Origin: Adenanthera pavonina
Lineage: Eukaryota > Streptophyta > Magnoliopsida > Fabales > Fabaceae
NCBI GenBank assembly: GCA_026686845.1
Contig: JAIVEN010000006.1
Span: 36,812,501-36,876,500 of the forward strand
Direction of reading: 5' to 3'
Length of the DNA stretch: 64,000 bases
Numbering within the stretch: position 1 is the first letter of the stretch; every line of letters starts with the position of its first letter. A model generated the notes under the pieces. The model saw nothing but the letters and a program-made list of their open reading frames with translations. It was not told where the DNA came from and did not search any database. This document shows positions 34,111 through 46,648 of the stretch, in pieces. The position numbers and the translations under genes were made by a program.

Positions 34111-35763
34111 TAAATTTCAGTCTGTGCGGCTGTGCCCTTGACAAATTGAAGTCCCATGTTTTTAATCAGAAGACTATAAATAAATCAAAGTAAGGCTTGC
34201 CAAGCCAACCTCCTGACTCCTACACAAACAAAAATAAATAAATAAACAAATGAATGAAAGTACTGGAGCTTTCGTTAGCTTGAGCAAGTAGATTTAATCA
34301 TAGATTGTAACATTTGAAAGTACAGAAATCTTATGACGAACAAGTTAAAAGAGGGAGGGTACACACACACACATATATACATATATATATATATATACAT
34401 ACATATGCGTTCACTGAACATGTACTTCTGAAACTCCATCCTCCTCCTCTCTCTCGCTACCAAACGAATCAAGATTCACAACCGAGTCACTTCACCATTG
34501 TCTTCTCTGTTCATTTATGTGTGTACAAGATCACAGACATGACACAACAGCTTATGAATATTATTGTAACTTTGTAAGTGAAATATAGAGTGGGAATCCA
34601 TGAGGTCTGCATGTAACAGGTCTGGGGAGCAGAGGTGACAAAACAGATGGGTCGGAAAGCCTAGACACGAAACCGACTCAGCTTTATAAGTCCGAATCTA
34701 TATAAAGTGAACCCATGTGTCTGTATTTTTTTAATATTTTTTATTTTTAAAAAAATTATATAATTATTTAAATTAATATAACTAACCATAATCAACATTT
34801 ATAAAAAGTTAATATAATATTTAAATTTTATAATTTATATATAATTAATTAATTAATATATATTTTTTAATATTTTAAATTAAAAAATTTCGACCCAAAA
34901 TTTTTTTTTATTTAAATTTTTAGTTTTAAAATCTAACTCGTTCATTTTCTTGGTTAAATGAACCGATGGCCAAACAAGTGGCCAGAGATGTGAACGTGAC
35001 TGTCCCACCGAGTTTGGCCCGCTGGGGAGGAGGATCACAGTTTAGGTAAGCGGAACACGCAAAATATAGTAGAGATCAGCATGTGAAAGTGTGAGCCTTC
35101 ACTGTGATTCCCCAATCATATAATCCAAAACCCTATGCCCCCTCTGTCTTGTGAAACCTACCCTACACCTTTCAATTGAATCCCAACCCAGTGCTTGGTC
35201 CCGTCTTCTCACTTTGTTTTTATCTGTATTATTCATTTTTATAACAACATTCAATTAGATTGTCAAATTTGTTGTTGAATTAAAAATGTACTACTACTCT
35301 CTTCGGTCCTGAAGGTCGCTACCTCAATTAGTAGAATTGATTCGAATAATCTATCTATTTATATGTATTTGTTATAGGTCTTGTTCCTTTTCTACTTTCT
35401 TCTGTTTTGCTTTTGTTTTGTATGGTTTATGAATTAGTTAGTGTTGTTCTTTTTGTTTGGTCATTGGGGTATTTTGTTCAATTTGTTTAATGAAAATTGA
35501 TTTGTTTCAAACCACTAAACACATCTTTCACTCGAAGAATTTAATTGTACTCTCTTCAGTTCACAAAAAAGAATTGTTATTTTAGAATTTTTTTGTACAA
35601 ATCAAGAAAACCATTACATAATTTAAATTATTATAAAATTTAATAGTATTTTAGTAAAATATTTTTACTAAAATATCCTTAAATTAAATTTATTTTACAC
35701 AAATCAATAAAGAATTAAAAGTATTAATTAAAGATAAAATAGTAAAAAAAATGTAATTTATAC
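34111..35763. other. Intergenic DNA, microsatellite and AT-rich stretches
   Basis: No gene recognised. A compound (AC)n(TA)n microsatellite is at about 34361-34405, and 34720-34900 is nearly pure A/T. The short frames around 34275-34577 cross the microsatellite. Confidence 0.45.
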
Positions 35764-36030
35764 TCCCTTAGTTTCAGAACAACTGATATTTTGGAGTTAT
35801 ACACTTAGATTAAGAAAGTTAATAAGTAACTTAAAAATTAATAAAATTTAATGATATCTTATTATGATAACCTTATTAATTATATAGCATTCCTTAGTGC
35901 TTTTCTTTTCTTTTATTATTATTGAAGGCTAAATTTATCCAAATATAATTAATACACTCTTAAAAATTGTAAAGGAACAATTATTTTGAAATTAAAAAAA
36001 ACTCAAAATGAAAATTGTTTTAAAATGAAT
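35764..36030. mobile_element. MITE remnant
   Basis: Starts ACTCCCTTAGTTTCAGAACA and ends TTTTAAAATGAATGAGTAA, a decayed Stowaway-like pair of ends. Confidence 0.4.
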
Positions 36031-36091
36031 GAGTAATTTGTCTATGAAAAATTTTACAATTTAGAGAAATATCTTTTACTATGTATTATTA

Positions 36092-36389
36092 CTCCTTCCA
36101 TCCTAAACATAGAGCATATTTTAGAAACTCTATTTGGTTTAAACTATAGAACATCATGCATAACTAATTGTTTTCCAATTCTCATTGTATCTTTATTTTT
36201 ATGTTAAGCCAGGTAATGTGTCATGGGAGCTTATTCTCCATTTATAAAATGAGATGTATTAATGGAGTAAATAGATGGAAAAAAATAATTGATATCCTTA
36301 AAAACATTAAGAATATAACTACTTTTACTTACTATGGCAAATCTAATTAACAATGCCCTATAATACTCTATATTTAACATAAGAGGGAG
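36092..36389. mobile_element. Stowaway-like MITE immediately upstream of a promoter
   Basis: 298 bp, starting CTCCTTCCATCCTAAACATA after TA and ending TATTTAACATAAGAGGGAG. Its right edge is only about 29 bp from the TATA box at 36418 of the next gene. Confidence 0.65.
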
Positions 36390-36417
36390 CAAGCTATCTA
36401 GGTAGGTCCCAAGCCCC

Positions 36418-36427
36418 TCTATATAGG
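36418..36427 (+). promoter_or_regulatory. TATA box
   Basis: TCTATATAGG in a locally GC-richer context. The expected transcription start about 30 bp downstream (~36450) falls after the first possible ATG at 36446, supporting 36542 as the real start codon. The following leader is CT-rich. Confidence 0.6.
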
Positions 36428-36541
36428 GCCCCTTCCCCTAAAAAGATGCCTTCTTTCTCTTCCTCATTAAGTCAACCTGCTCTTCTCTCTCCCTCCCACA
36501 GTTTAAAATTCTCTCTCTCCTTTCTCTCCACATGCTCGCTC

Positions 36542-36952
36542 ATGGCTCTTGATCATCACGAGGAGTCCCCTCGAACCCCAACCCATATGAACACCGCTAA
36601 CGCTTGGAGGTGGTATCCCCGCCGCCGGATGCCCCTCCTGCGGCGGCGGAAGGTGCAGACGGTGCGGCTGGGCAGGAAAAAGTCAGGGCGACATCGGGTG
36701 CTGGTTGCGCTGAGGATGTTGAAGAAGGTAAGGCTCAAGTGGCTGAAGCTGAAGTATCGTCGGATGCTGAGAAAGCTGAAAGAATATTACAGAGATCTGG
36801 TGAAGGATATGACGGAAGCCGGAGCCACCATTGAGGCATTTCAGCAGAGGCTCCTCATGGAGGCTTCCTTCGCTGTTCCCGCCGGCGTCACCTTCTCCAC
36901 CTACCCTCATAGCTTTGGATCAGATCGCCCTCGAACCATCTTCATCATGTGA
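36542..36952 (+). CDS. Small basic plant protein of unknown function
   Basis: 136 residues from ATG at 36542, in a good ATGGC context. The frame is open 32 codons further up to 36446, but that region is probably leader: Ser/Leu-rich, CT-rich DNA, beginning at or before the predicted transcription start. The N-terminal half is strongly basic (RWYPRRRMPLLRRRK, RLGRKKSGRHR). The middle KLKYRRMLRKLKEYYRDLV predicts a helix, followed by EAGATIEAFQQRLLMEASFA, which I recognise as the conserved core of a family of short uncharacterised plant proteins. No signal peptide or membrane segment in the 136-residue form. The coding region is much GC-richer than its surroundings, especially 36610-36720. Function unknown; the basic stretch would suit nuclear location or nucleic-acid binding, which is inference only. 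Confidence 0.75.
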   Translation: MALDHHEESPRTPTHMNTANAWRWYPRRRMPLLRRRKVQTVRLGRKKSGRHRVLVALRMLKKVRLKWLKLKYRRMLRKLKEYYRDLVKDMTEAGATIEAFQQRLLMEASFAVPAGVTFSTYPHSFGSDRPRTIFIM

Positions 36953-39709
36953 ATCTCTCTTTTATATATGTATACTCTGTATAAATAGGTGATGTATTAT
37001 CTCAGAATACATTACTGATGTCTCAACTAGCTTTAATCTTTGAAACTGTTTGGTTTTTGTTGCCCATTATTATTCTTTTCTGAAACAAATATATGTGCTT
37101 GACTAGCAGATAAAAAATTTTAGTGACGTAATTTGTATATTCCTGAATTCTGAGACTAAATAATTGATATAATATAATTTTTAGGGGCTAAACTGCAAGG
37201 AGGAAGCTTGAGGTTCTTAGGAGTTGCTTAAGTTTATTGTTCTCTCCGACATGCATATGAATTGAGCCCAAGTTGCGTTTATAAATATGATGTTGGATAA
37301 TATTGTTTCATTTTCTTGGCCTTGTGGTCTTCGATCTCACTGCATGTGTCGTTTCCCGTGAAACTGTAATGAGAAAAATTAATAAAAAACGATGTAATCG
37401 TTCTGCGTTTCAATTGATCTCATCATTTATAAGAAATGATCAAATTCGAGGGTGTGTAGATGTTGACGCAGTTTTCATTCTTGCCTGACTTCCTCGGAAA
37501 ATAAAAATAAAGCTTTTTATATCGAAGTGCAGGTGGGCATGAGAATGCCAGGTTGCTGAATAAACAGAACAGAAAGCGAATAGGAATATATATATATATA
37601 TATGTATGTATATATGCGGTCGTAAATTTGAAACTATTTATTAACATATTTTGTTGCAGAAGAAATGTATACTATTTTGGACTGATTTACGCGTGATCTA
37701 AGAATAACTCGTTTGAGAGACAAACCTTCACATGAATATATGTTGGTTTGGTGTATTTATACTTATAGGGAAATGAATTTTCTTGAAGTGCTGACCAAAG
37801 TTTGAACAAACTTAAAATAATTGATTAGTTGGCTAATTCAAGTTAATTATATATTTTGTTTTCTTTGTTAATTATTTTCGTTTTAGTACCAATATAAGTC
37901 CTTGAAAATAGGAGAATATTGAAGTTAAAGCCTGCTTTTTGTGGTACATATATATTATATATGACAAACCATTTGAAAAATTAAAATTCACAACGTGATC
38001 TGCATTAAGGGTATGATCCTAGTAATTACCTGTTTTTGAATTTGTTTCTTGATTAGCAAAAAATTGTTAAGTCCAACTGACCATGTATAATTTTAAGATA
38101 AGTATATTGATATCTAAAAAAGTATTCCTTTAATTTGTTGGTTGATTCGATTTGTTCTCTGTTCGATCTATGGAAAATATCTAATTAATTAGTGAATGGA
38201 AGGAATAAAAAATGCATTCGAATTCTCAATCAATATATCATCTCAGTATATTATAAAATTAATACAAAATCCCACTATATATATATATCCATAAACCAAA
38301 AACATGTCTGGTTTTATAGATAGAAAAGGACGATAATTTTAAATATACCATATTGTTTTACCCTGCGTTGCAAGGGGAGCATATTAAAATTTAAAGAAAT
38401 AAGATTTTAATTATTTTATTAATTTAGCCCATTCAAACGTATTAATAATAAGTACATATTTTTAATAAGTTCAAACTGCTAAATTAACTGAATAATTAAT
38501 ATTTAAAATAATTTATCTTTTCACTTCAAATTAAAAGAATCAGAACTCTAAACAATAACATGACAACTGTTATATAGCCAAAGACAGAGACAAATTAATT
38601 AAAGCAAACAGATTAATTATCTGAGGGAATCATATGATATATTTACATTCCAAGTGGTCGTCCGAAAAACAATCATATATTCCAAGGGTGCCACCCTAAC
38701 TGATGTTGAATTTGTCTTCAAGTGTTCTATCGATCTTATCTTTTGTACCTTCACTTTGTTATATTATTTCGTATTCACATCTAAATTAATATAGCTCGTA
38801 AAGCAAATAATGTTAACGTCTCTACAGAAATTTCATATTAATTAAAATTACATTATAATGATAGCTCTACTTTCTGTAAACTATATAGGTCAATAAAAAT
38901 AGTTCAATAAAATATATAATTTCATAATCACGTCTTATTCACGACCCAAAGACAATATTATCGGCTTATCGCTACCCAAATTTCATATTAAAATTTCAGT
39001 ATACGGAAATTAAGGAACGTCAATAAATAAAAAAATGGCAAGCAAATAAATCATCACACGTCATCCTGCGCATCACCACCTAATCTCTTATATATGGAAG
39101 AATGTTGATGACGAGCAGACAATGTTAGATATGGAGCATTATATATAGTACTATATATATTTTTACTTTAGTCAATGGTCAATACTCAATTAGTTAATTA
39201 GTTTAAAAAACTCAAGCATATTAATAGAATTAATTATATCAAATTCTGGTTTTTTTTGCCATTATATATAATAAACATGTGAAATATTCTCAATGTGTTT
39301 ACATATTTAGATCTATTTATATTTGTGAACTAAGTTGATCATTATAACTAACAAGGTAGTAGTATAATTGGTAAATAATTATGTTCTTTAAGTATGGTAT
39401 CTTATGTTTTCTCACTAACACAATGTGAAAAATGCCTTCGGATAGGACCCTTTTGAATGATAAACTCTATCATCAAATATTTAATACAATTGCATTTTTA
39501 GGACTCAAGACGTATAATTAAACTGGTACAAGTATCTTACTAGTTAAACCAAGCTCACACTAGTAAAATCTTGTTCATCTTATTTGCAATGGAGGTATAA
39601 TGAAATACATGATCAATAACCGCAGATGGTAAGTGGCTCTGATATTTTAATAAACATAGCCTTTTTTTCAGCATAGTTCAAATAATTTTAGAATAACCAT
39701 GCAAGGAAG
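36953..39709. other. AT-rich intergenic DNA
   Basis: The first few hundred bases probably hold the 3' UTR of the preceding gene. A TA-rich microsatellite lies at about 37588-37616. No further gene or well-bounded element recognised. The frames at 37303-37488 and 37423-37647 have no support. Confidence 0.45.
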
Positions 39710-39717
39710 GTGGCTTT

Positions 39718-40369
39718 AAGGGTGTCCATAGGCTCAGTTTAATTTTGTTTTAAACAAAAATCAAACCAAATCAAATCAATCTGTTTGAAACTTTTTGGAA
39801 CCTTTTTAGTTTTACTTTTAATTGATTTAGTTCGGTTCTAACTTCGATTTAGTTCAGCTTAGTTTGATTTAAATTATGTTAAATTGATCTTTTTAAAAAA
39901 CAATTATCATCTTCTTTAAAATTCTAATTAAATAAGTTTCATATAGATACTTTATAAATACAAATTATATCTAAATATTTTACTAAAATATGAATATTTG
40001 ATGTAAACTTTTTGTTATTTTTTTACATATTTATTTATTTTTTAATAGATTCACATAATTCATTATAATAATACACTTATCTATTATCTTGTAATATTGT
40101 TGGTGAACTTTTTTATTAAAAAGACTTATATTAATAGATAACAAAAAAAAAAGAAAATACATTAAATAAATAAAGTATTCGTATTAAAAAATAAAAAAAT
40201 ATATAGCCAGTTTCACTTAGGTTTTAAAGGCATGAAATTGATCAAAATCAAACCAAGTTGAATCTAGAACAACAAAAACCAAAATATACCTTATTTTAGT
40301 TTGGTTTTGATTGGTTTATATCTATTTGGTTTGATATAATCAGTTTGAATCGGTTTTAAACACCCTTAA
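39718..40369. mobile_element. hAT-like non-autonomous element, 652 bp
   Basis: Ends AAGGGTGTCC and (reverse complement) TTAAGGGTGTTTAAAACCG, flanked by 8-bp near-duplicates GTGGCTTT (39710-39717) and GTGACTTT (40370-40377). GGTTTGGTTT/AAACCAAACC-type subterminal text occurs at both sides. An 8-bp duplication fits hAT. A second, interrupted copy is at 12405-13440. No coding capacity. Confidence 0.65.
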
Positions 40370-40828
40370 GTGACTTTGATATATTTGAGATGGAGATATA
40401 TTGAATTACATGGTCAATGACTCAATAAACAACAAATGTTTTAAAAAAGAGGAAATTATCCCACTATTTCAAAATATTTGTTGTTTAAAGTTATACACAT
40501 AAATTAAAAAAGTAACTTCTTCTATTTCCTATTATAAGATATATTTCTAGAGAATTAAGATTTAAAAATATAAGTCATTTTATAAAATTTATGTAGCATT
40601 TAATATTTATTTTTTATTTGTACCATTCTTGTAAATATTAAAAAAAATCACGGTGGAGAGAGAATAACAGAAATGCAATTAAGATGAATTATAATTTAAG
40701 AAAAGTAATTTTAGAAAGTTATGATAACTTTTGAAAATATCAAGGCTTTTAATTAATCTAAGTATGTTTGAGACATATAAATATGACTTATATTTCCTTT
40801 AGTTCTATTTATAGGGGAATTTTTTTTT

Positions 40829-41740
40829 TATACAAAGGAAAACAAACAAAACAAAAGCAAAATGCTAAATAACACCAGCCTCCATAAGCATCCTAGTCGC
40901 CACATTACTAGATATGATACAAAGGCCCACAGGTTCAGCTAATGCTCTTTTGGAGAAGAAATCAGCAGCGGCATTATTATGCTGATCAACAAGGTTGAAT
41001 TGGACAACCCATTCTCTTTCCAACATGCTTTGAATTTCAAGAATAAGGGATCTCTCAGCATGAGAATCCAAATTTGGGGCCTAAATAGCATATATATTAT
41101 TCACAGCATCACTATAAATCAGAATTTTCTTGCACCCACTATCCCAAGCTCTCTTCAACCCCATTAAACATCCCCATAGCTCTGCAGTAAACTCATCTCC
41201 TTCTAATATTCGAAAACAAAAAAGCTTCTTGCATCTCCCTTGCATGATTCTGCAATGTTTTCCCATAACCAGCCACTTTCGTAACATGAGAGAAAACCCC
41301 ATCAACTTGCATAACACACCAATCATTTCCAAACTGTTCACCAATGTTCATAATGACACCACCATCCCCTACCAACTTGTTCTGAAGTTTGCTACATCCC
41401 TTCTTCATACACCGAGAAATTACTCTAACTTCTGCACTAATATCATGTTCATTACGCTCAATATTATTGTGAACTCTCTCATTTCTATATTTCCAAATGC
41501 TCCAGCATTCAATGCTAAATACCGAGCTCTAATCACCACCCTTTTCTCCTCATTGATTCCTCAAGTTACGAGAGATCCGCTCCTGCAGATTCCCTTGAAA
41601 GAACTTATTAACATGATTTGGATTAATGATATTACTCCAAATAGTACGAGCTATTCTACAATCACGTAAAATATGCAAGGTGTCCTCTTTCACATTCTGA
41701 CATTGATCACACAGATTTTGGTAGCCCTAAATATAAGGGA
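40829..41740 (-). pseudogene. Decayed 3' part of a LINE (zinc knuckle plus RNase H)
   Basis: Read on the minus strand from ~41730: CDQCQNVKEDTLHILRDC (reverse-transcriptase zinc-binding domain, C-x2-C...H...C), then ECWSIWKYRNERVHNN and an RNase H-like domain (VMQVDGVFSHVTKVAGYG, FTAELWGCLMGLKRAWDSG, ILIYSDAVNNIYAI). The Asp, Glu and Asp expected in the active site are visible. The frame is broken by TGA and TAG in the linker, a frameshift in the RNase H domain near 41245, and TAG near 41083. The end at ~40829-40838 is an A-run on this strand after TTTGTTTTCCTTTGTAT, as in plant L1-like 3' ends. The element is 5'-truncated: endonuclease and polymerase are absent. Confidence 0.75.
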
Positions 41741-42121
41741 TGAAAAAGAGTTAATGCTGCATTAATTTTTTTTTTCAAAATTTATCCTTCATTAATTATG
41801 TGAGAGAGAAATTAAATATATTATAATTCAAATTAATATTAAATTAAGTAGGGATTATTTTGGAAGAAATTTAAAATATGAGATAAATTAATTATTTTTA
41901 ACTAACTAAAACTAATTTTTTTAATAATCAAAAAGTACAATTTTTCCCTTATAAATGGGACTAGAGGAGTAATAGAAAATAGAGGTATTATTAATAAGTT
42001 TGAATTGTAGAAAATGATATATAAGTAAACTATTCTTAGTTATTTTATTTTATTTTCTATACAAATATTTTTTTTGGCCACCATTCCTTAGACAAACAAT
42101 TGCTCCACCTGATTATTTGTA

Positions 42122-42396
42122 CTTCCTCCGATTCTTTTTATTAGTCACATTCTAGAAGCTTTCTATGGTCCTAAATATAAGTCAGTTTCTATGAATTTTT
42201 TGAGCATTAATTACTTTGTTTCTAAAATGCCCTTATTTAATCATGAGAAAGAATGTTGATTGTTTAAATTTGTAGTATTTATTGGAAAACAAAAATGGAA
42301 AACATATTAATTTTAAGATAATTTTAATAATGTAATAAATTTTTCTTAGTTTTAATGGGGTAATTAGAAGTGATTTATATTAAGGACTGGAGGGAG
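42122..42396. mobile_element. Stowaway-like MITE, uninterrupted relative of the 33155 nest
   Basis: About 275 bp, from CTTCCTCCGATTC to AAGGACTGGAGGGAG. It is collinear with both halves of the outer element at 33155-34110 and provides its empty site (TTTGTAGTATTTATT). Confidence 0.7.
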
Positions 42397-42492
42397 CATC
42401 AATGAGGGAAAAAATGTCCAAAACAAATTAATATTTTATTGAAATCCTAAAATCACATAATTTTAAAACAATACCAAAAGTTCAAAACGATA

Positions 42493-42757
42493 TTCCCTCC
42501 GGTCCTATATATAGGACCTTTTGTCTTAGTCCTGAATATAAGATCCTTTACAATATATGAGGTGGTATTTATTATATATTTTCAAAAAATGCCCCTATTT
42601 AATGTATCCAAAGAAAAAAAAGAGAGAGATTAAATAAGGGTAGTTTTGAAAAAATGTTAGGATTTTCGGAGAAATTGAGGTAGTTAATTAGTTTTAACTC
42701 CTCTTCTTAATTCGCGTGATTCGGTTAAAATGGTTTTATATTAAGAATAAGAGGGAG
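42493..42757. mobile_element. Stowaway-like MITE, GGTCCTATATA family, reverse orientation
   Basis: Starts TTCCCTCCGGTCCTATATAT and ends TTAAGAATAAGAGGGAG plus TA. The body is the reverse complement of the copies at 31906, 32530 and 48370. Confidence 0.75.
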
Positions 42758-42913
42758 TAACATTTTGACACAAAGGAAGTATCTTATTGGTTTAACTGGG
42801 CACTATAATCAAGATGAGTAATTAACAAAGTTGTTTCCCATTACCACACCAAATAGTTACTTTATGTAACCTATGAAAACATGCAACTGATTTTTCAAGA
42901 TTAGTAAATTATA

Positions 42914-43186
42914 CTCCCTCTATTCCTATATATAAGTCATTCCTAATTAACTCACCAAAATCAAGGTAAATTAGTTAAAATAATAATGTTATCTTAAATT
43001 TAAAATATTTTCCATTTTTGCCACTGATAACAAATACCACTGATAGCAAACATCATTTATTAGAATGTGATATGAGGGTAAATTTGGAATAAAGTATTAA
43101 ATACTTCATTAAAACATGCAAAATGACTTACATATATGACTATGAATTTATTCTAGAATATAACTAACATATAGGATCGGAGGGAG
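42914..43186. mobile_element. Stowaway-like MITE, third family
   Basis: 273 bp, flanked by TA on both sides, from CTCCCTCTATTCCTATATAT to ATAGGATCGGAGGGAG. The body is unlike the other two families. Confidence 0.7.
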
Positions 43187-43189
43187 TAA

Positions 43190-44270
43190 CCAATGTCCCT
43201 GATTTTTTAGATTTTGTGTAAAGTATAAAAAGGTATTTTAGTTTCATGCTTTTTTCATCCCATTTTAATTGTTGTTTTAGAAATTTTTTCATTAAAAATA
43301 ATAAAACATTAATTTTTCTATAAAAAAAGTATTTGTTTGACATTTTTTCATTATTAATAAAAATTACTTTTTTAACATTTTACCCTTTATTAAAAATAAT
43401 GATAGATGAAGTATAAGTTATCTTTTAGAGCATTTAAATCAAATATATTTTAATAAAATATCATTAATTTTTACTATGATCTAAGTCATTTAATGACTTT
43501 TTTGGTATATGTGGAAAAAATCTCTAAGTAACATTTAAAATAATATGGAAGGAGTATAAACTGCTTGTAGAGTATTGAACTATGGAATATGTAATAAAAG
43601 ATTTACATCTCATTAATCATTCAATAAAAATTCAGAAAATTGATTTAAAAATAAGTATTTCAATTTTATCTGTGATAGTTAGTTTAAGTGATTTGACATT
43701 TAATTATTCTTCTTAAATAAAATCATAAATTCGAGTCTTATGTATAAAGAAAATTATTGTTAAGAAAACTTTACACTGATGTGATATAATCTTTTTTTAA
43801 TTTAGATTAATTATAGTCCATTGTGATTTTTTTAAAAGAAAATAGGTTGATATAATTCTTACTTGAAACTAATATACATCTGATTCTTTTCCCTTTAGGT
43901 GATTTCTGTTCTTTGCTTATTATTGATGGGGACATAGTTTGCTACAGGGATGCATTTTCCCCCCTCCTTTTTATTGAAATATCGTAATGGATATTAAATA
44001 TTAAATATTGATGATGATTTTTTTTGTGAAAGATTATTTTTTATGATGATGATTAGTATTTTATAACATACGATGCTTGGGAGTTTTAACTGTAGGAGGA
44101 AGAAAAGCAATAACGGGCCACGCAATTCATTAACTGGGCTTTGGGTAACGCTTTTTTTTTTGGCCAAGGCTTTGGGTAACGCTTTACGCTCTTACTTCTG
44201 TAGCTGTATTTCCCAAAAGCCCATTCCCTGCAGGTGCTTTCTTCCTTCACTCCCTCACACTCACACTTAT
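43190..44270. other. Intergenic DNA with MITE and SINE-like debris
   Basis: No gene. Around 43675-43760 a box-A-like TTAGTTTAAGTGATT and a box-B-like AAATTCGAGTC occur in SINE-like order, weakly. An 18-bp direct repeat GGCTTTGGGTAACGCTTT occurs twice near 44138 and 44169. Confidence 0.35.
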
Positions 44271-44272
44271 TA

Positions 44273-44500
44273 CTTCATCTTATTCTTAATATAAGATTCT
44301 TTTAATAAAATCATATAAATTAAAAATTAAAATTAAAACTAATTAACTACCTCAATTTTTCTGAAAATTTTAATATTTTTCTAAAACTACCCTTATTTAA
44401 TCTTTTTCTCTTTCTCTTTAAATACATTAAATAGGGACATTTTTTAAAAATATATAATAAATACTAGGACAAAAGATCCTATATATAGAAAAAAAGAGAG
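44273..44500. mobile_element. Stowaway-like MITE, GGTCCTATATA family, internally deleted
   Basis: From CTTCATCTTATTCTTAATAT to TATATATAGAAAAAAAGAGAG, TA on both sides. Compared with 31906-32165 it lacks part of the right half. Confidence 0.6.
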
Positions 44501-44515
44501 TATTATTATTTGTTA

Positions 44516-45067
44516 CTCCCTCCGGTTCAAAATATAAGTTATTTTTTAAAATTTTTTTAACCAAAATATAAATCCTCTTTAGATAAAGTCAAAAGTATTA
44601 ATAATTTCTTTCTAATTTACCCTTATCATTAATTAACTCATCAGAGAAAAAGTTATTTTAGAAATTGTACTCCCTCCATTCCTTAATATAAGGGATAAAA
44701 AATAAAATCACACAGAGTAAGGAAAGCAATAAATTTGTCTGAAATATAAAATAGTTTTCAAAAATACCCTCATTTGATATTAATAACTTTTATATCATAC
44801 AATTAATACAAATAAAAAAAATAAGATATTAATTAGGGGTATTATTGAAAAAAGTTATCAAATAACCAGACAATCCCCTCTTGTCCCTTATATTTTGAAA
44901 CATAGAAATTCTTCCAATTGTCCCTTATATTAAGAAACAGAGAGAGTATTTATTAAGGGTAATGTTGGAAAATAATATAAATTTTTGACAAATTTAAATA
45001 GTTTAATTCTCTTCTTTGATTTGTGTGTATTTTATCAAAGATGACTTATATTTTAGACTGGAGGGAG
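44516..45067. mobile_element. Stowaway-like MITE interrupted by a second MITE
   Basis: Starts CTCCCTCCGGTTCAAAATAT and ends TTTTAGACTGGAGGGAG, TA on both sides (44514-44515, 45068-45069). The element at 44670-44946 interrupts it. An inverted, uninterrupted partial copy follows at 45070-45270. Confidence 0.7.
44670..44946. mobile_element. Nested Stowaway-like MITE, AAGGGATAAAA family
   Basis: 277 bp flanked by TA (44668-44669, 44947-44948), from CTCCCTCCATTCCTTAATAT to TTAAGAAACAGAGAGAG. Same family as 32229-32502. Its empty site is readable in the inverted copy next door (TTTAGAAATTATATTTATTA, positions about 45115-45134 reversed). Confidence 0.75.
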
Positions 45068-45539
45068 TAAATTTGTCAAAAACTTATATTATTTTTCAAT
45101 ATTACCCTTAATAAATATAATTTCTAAAATAACTTTCTCTCTCATAAGTTAATTAATGATAAGAATAAATTAAAAAAATTATTAATACTTTTAACTTTAT
45201 CTAAAAGTGACTTATATTTTGGTCAAAAAAAAATTCTGAAAGATAACTTATATTTTGAATCAGAGAGAGTAACTAGTTTAACTCCATTCCTTAATTTGCG
45301 TACACTTTATTAAAAAGAATTTATATTTTGGACTGGAGGAAGTACCATATAATAAAATGATTTGGTGTTGAACTTGATTTGGTGTTTCGTGTCATGATTG
45401 AGGGAGAATTAAAATGTTTTAGTGTTGGTCGGCAGGGGGTTAATTATGGAACCACTGGATCTCTCTCTCTATATAGTATCCTTTTGAATTTAGCCTTGAA
45501 AATTAGCAAACTTAATAGGCTCCACATTTTTCACGACGC
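44704..45539. repeat. 0.84-kb duplicated block, copy 1
   Basis: From AAAATCACACAGAGTAAG to TTTTTCACGACGC. It matches 48288-49399 over its whole length apart from one MITE insertion in the second copy. Near the right edge both copies share unusual unique text (GGTCGGCAGGGGGTTAATTA). Confidence 0.85.
45070..45345. mobile_element. Inverted partial MITE copies
   Basis: 45070-45270 is the reverse complement of the flanks of the 44516 element without the nested insert, ending TTGAATCAGAGAGAG. 45271-45345 resembles its other end (ATTTATATTTTGGACTGGAGG). Confidence 0.5.
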
Positions 45540-46648
45540 TGGCTGCGTTTGTTTCAACTTATTTTCTAAAAAAAAGTACTTTTTTATTGAAAAAAAAGTA
45601 CTTCTAAAAGTTTTTATAGTGTTTGTTTTAATTTTTAAAATTAATCAGAATATGAAAGAAATCTGATTTCAGATTATTTTGAGAAGCTATTCTGATTAGC
45701 TTCTTGAAAAAAAAAAACTCCACTGTAGATGAGAGAGAATGTGAAAAAAAAGTGGATCGCAGATTTTAATTTTTGCAATATGACAATCATGCCCTTCTCA
45801 TAATTCTCGATCAGCAAATTTTGTTTAAATTTTGTGGTTTCATGTTGGCAAGTGCCTATTTGTTTATTTTTCTTTCCTTCTCTCTTGCAAATTTTTTACT
45901 AGTTTTAGTGATGCCATTGTTTTAGTATATTAGAATGACACCCAAAAAAGATATGAAAGGCTCTTAGGGAGATAGAAGAGATAAGGCAAAATGAGATGAT
46001 AGAAAAACTGAAATATTTTTGAAAGTGTGTGATAATTATATTTGTTTAGTTTTGTTTATTAATTAAATTTTTATTTGTTACACATGATGAGTGATAGTTC
46101 AGATGAAAGTGATGATGGTTCTAAAATGGAAATTGAGGTCCAAAATAATTATATATAGTAGCTTCAGATTACAAGTTTGACTGCCTTTCTACTAAAAAAT
46201 CATGTGTTGAAATATGGTGTGAAGGAAAAAAAAAACTACTTCAATTCTCTGAGGTTATAAGTGGTTTATAGAGTTGGTAGAGGGAAATGAAAATAGGTTT
46301 TTTGAGCAACTTCGAATGAGAAAACATGTGTTTCAACAATTAATATAGGAGCTAACCAATAATTATGGACTGACACCTACCAAACATATTGGAGTAGATG
46401 AAAGTGTTGCTTTGTTCTTGTATGTGATAGGTCAAGGAGCTACAAATAAAAATGTTCAAGAACGATTTCAGCATTCTGGGGAGACAATTCACAAACATTT
46501 TCGTAGAGTCTTAACAGCTGTATACAAGTTAGGAAATCATATTATTAGACCAACTGATCCTATGCACATTGCTACTTCTTAATCTATTAAAGATGATGAT
46601 CGATATTGGCCTTATTTTAAAGATTGCATAGGGGTAATAGATGGCACT

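Noticed and set aside
36604..36834. Alternative frames in the small basic-protein gene on both strands
   Set aside because: Shadows of the GC-rich real frame, which has the conserved C-terminal motif and a fitting TATA box.
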